Part shown: piece by piece, positions 6,214 through 6,314 of the stretch
Layout: every line of letters starts with the position of its first letter
Numbering within the stretch: the first letter of the stretch is position 1
NCBI GenBank assembly: GCA_021784265.1
Contig: JAJXTA010000183.1
Span: forward strand, 1-6,314
Reading direction: 5' to 3'
Source: a bacterium
Lineage (GTDB): Bacteria; Verrucomicrobiota; Verrucomicrobiia; Limisphaerales; J093
Length of the DNA stretch: 6,314 nucleotides
Notes under the pieces: model-generated
Databases searched by the model: none
What the model was told of the DNA's origin: nothing
What the model saw: only the letters and a program-made list of their open reading frames with translations
Position numbers and translations under genes: made by a program

Positions 6214-6238
6214 AAAAAAAAGTTCCGGGGGGTGCCGG
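6214..6238 (-). terminator. Weak possible intrinsic terminator
   Basis: Read on the - strand, CCGG-N6-CCGG (6238 to 6225) is followed by three bases and a run of eight T (6221-6214). The stem is only 4 bp, so termination would be weak. It could mark the end of a gene lying beyond the window, upstream of the activator gene. No gene end is visible to confirm this. Confidence 0.25.
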
Positions 6239-6314
6239 TCCGGGCGGGCTCGCGCCATTCGGTGCCCTGCCAAAATCCGCGCCTTCGTCGTCCAAAAGCG
6301 CCCTAAGTGCCTCA

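Noticed and set aside
6133..6273. N-terminal extension of the sigma-54 activator
   Set aside because: The added 47 residues have no domain character, and the region contains a T-run and G-rich leader typical of non-coding DNA. The ATG at 6132 coincides with the first strand of the receiver-like domain.

Overview
This is GC-rich DNA from a Gram-negative (LPS-assembling, diderm) bacterium. The style of the LptD homologue, the DUF4230-like neighbour, the pseudo-receiver sigma-54 activator and the short GACTTCCAAGTC-type palindromes suggest to me a member of the Verrucomicrobiota, perhaps the Pedosphaerales/Limisphaerales group. That assignment comes from memory of similar genomes and was not searched.

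Left half (1-2860, + strand): a membrane-anchored DUF4230-like protein (42-626) is followed after 56 nt by a full-length LptD/OstA outer-membrane LPS-assembly protein (683-2860). They are probably co-transcribed envelope genes. Facing them is an extended short-chain dehydrogenase/reductase of the UDP-sugar decarboxylase/epimerase type (2857-3861, - strand). Its stop codon overlaps that of lptD. It probably makes a nucleotide sugar for surface glycans.

Middle (3862-4499): about 640 nt with no convincing gene. It holds a cluster of short inverted repeats, including two copies of the same palindrome in opposite orientation (REP/BIME-like). Nearer its right end are a TGTCC/GGACA dyad set and a tandem pair of 17-bp repeats.

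Right half (4500-6314): a near-consensus sigma-54 (-24/-12) promoter lies just upstream of a small membrane-protein ORF (4529-4777, + strand). Two bases beyond that ORF's stop lies the 3' end of a convergent gene (4780-6132, - strand) for a sigma-54 enhancer-binding protein. That protein has a degenerate receiver domain, an AAA+ domain and a Fis-type helix-turn-helix. The simplest reading is a compact local circuit in which the activator binds the repeats upstream of the sigma-54 promoter and switches on the small membrane protein. This circuit is the least ordinary part of the window; the rest is standard envelope biogenesis.
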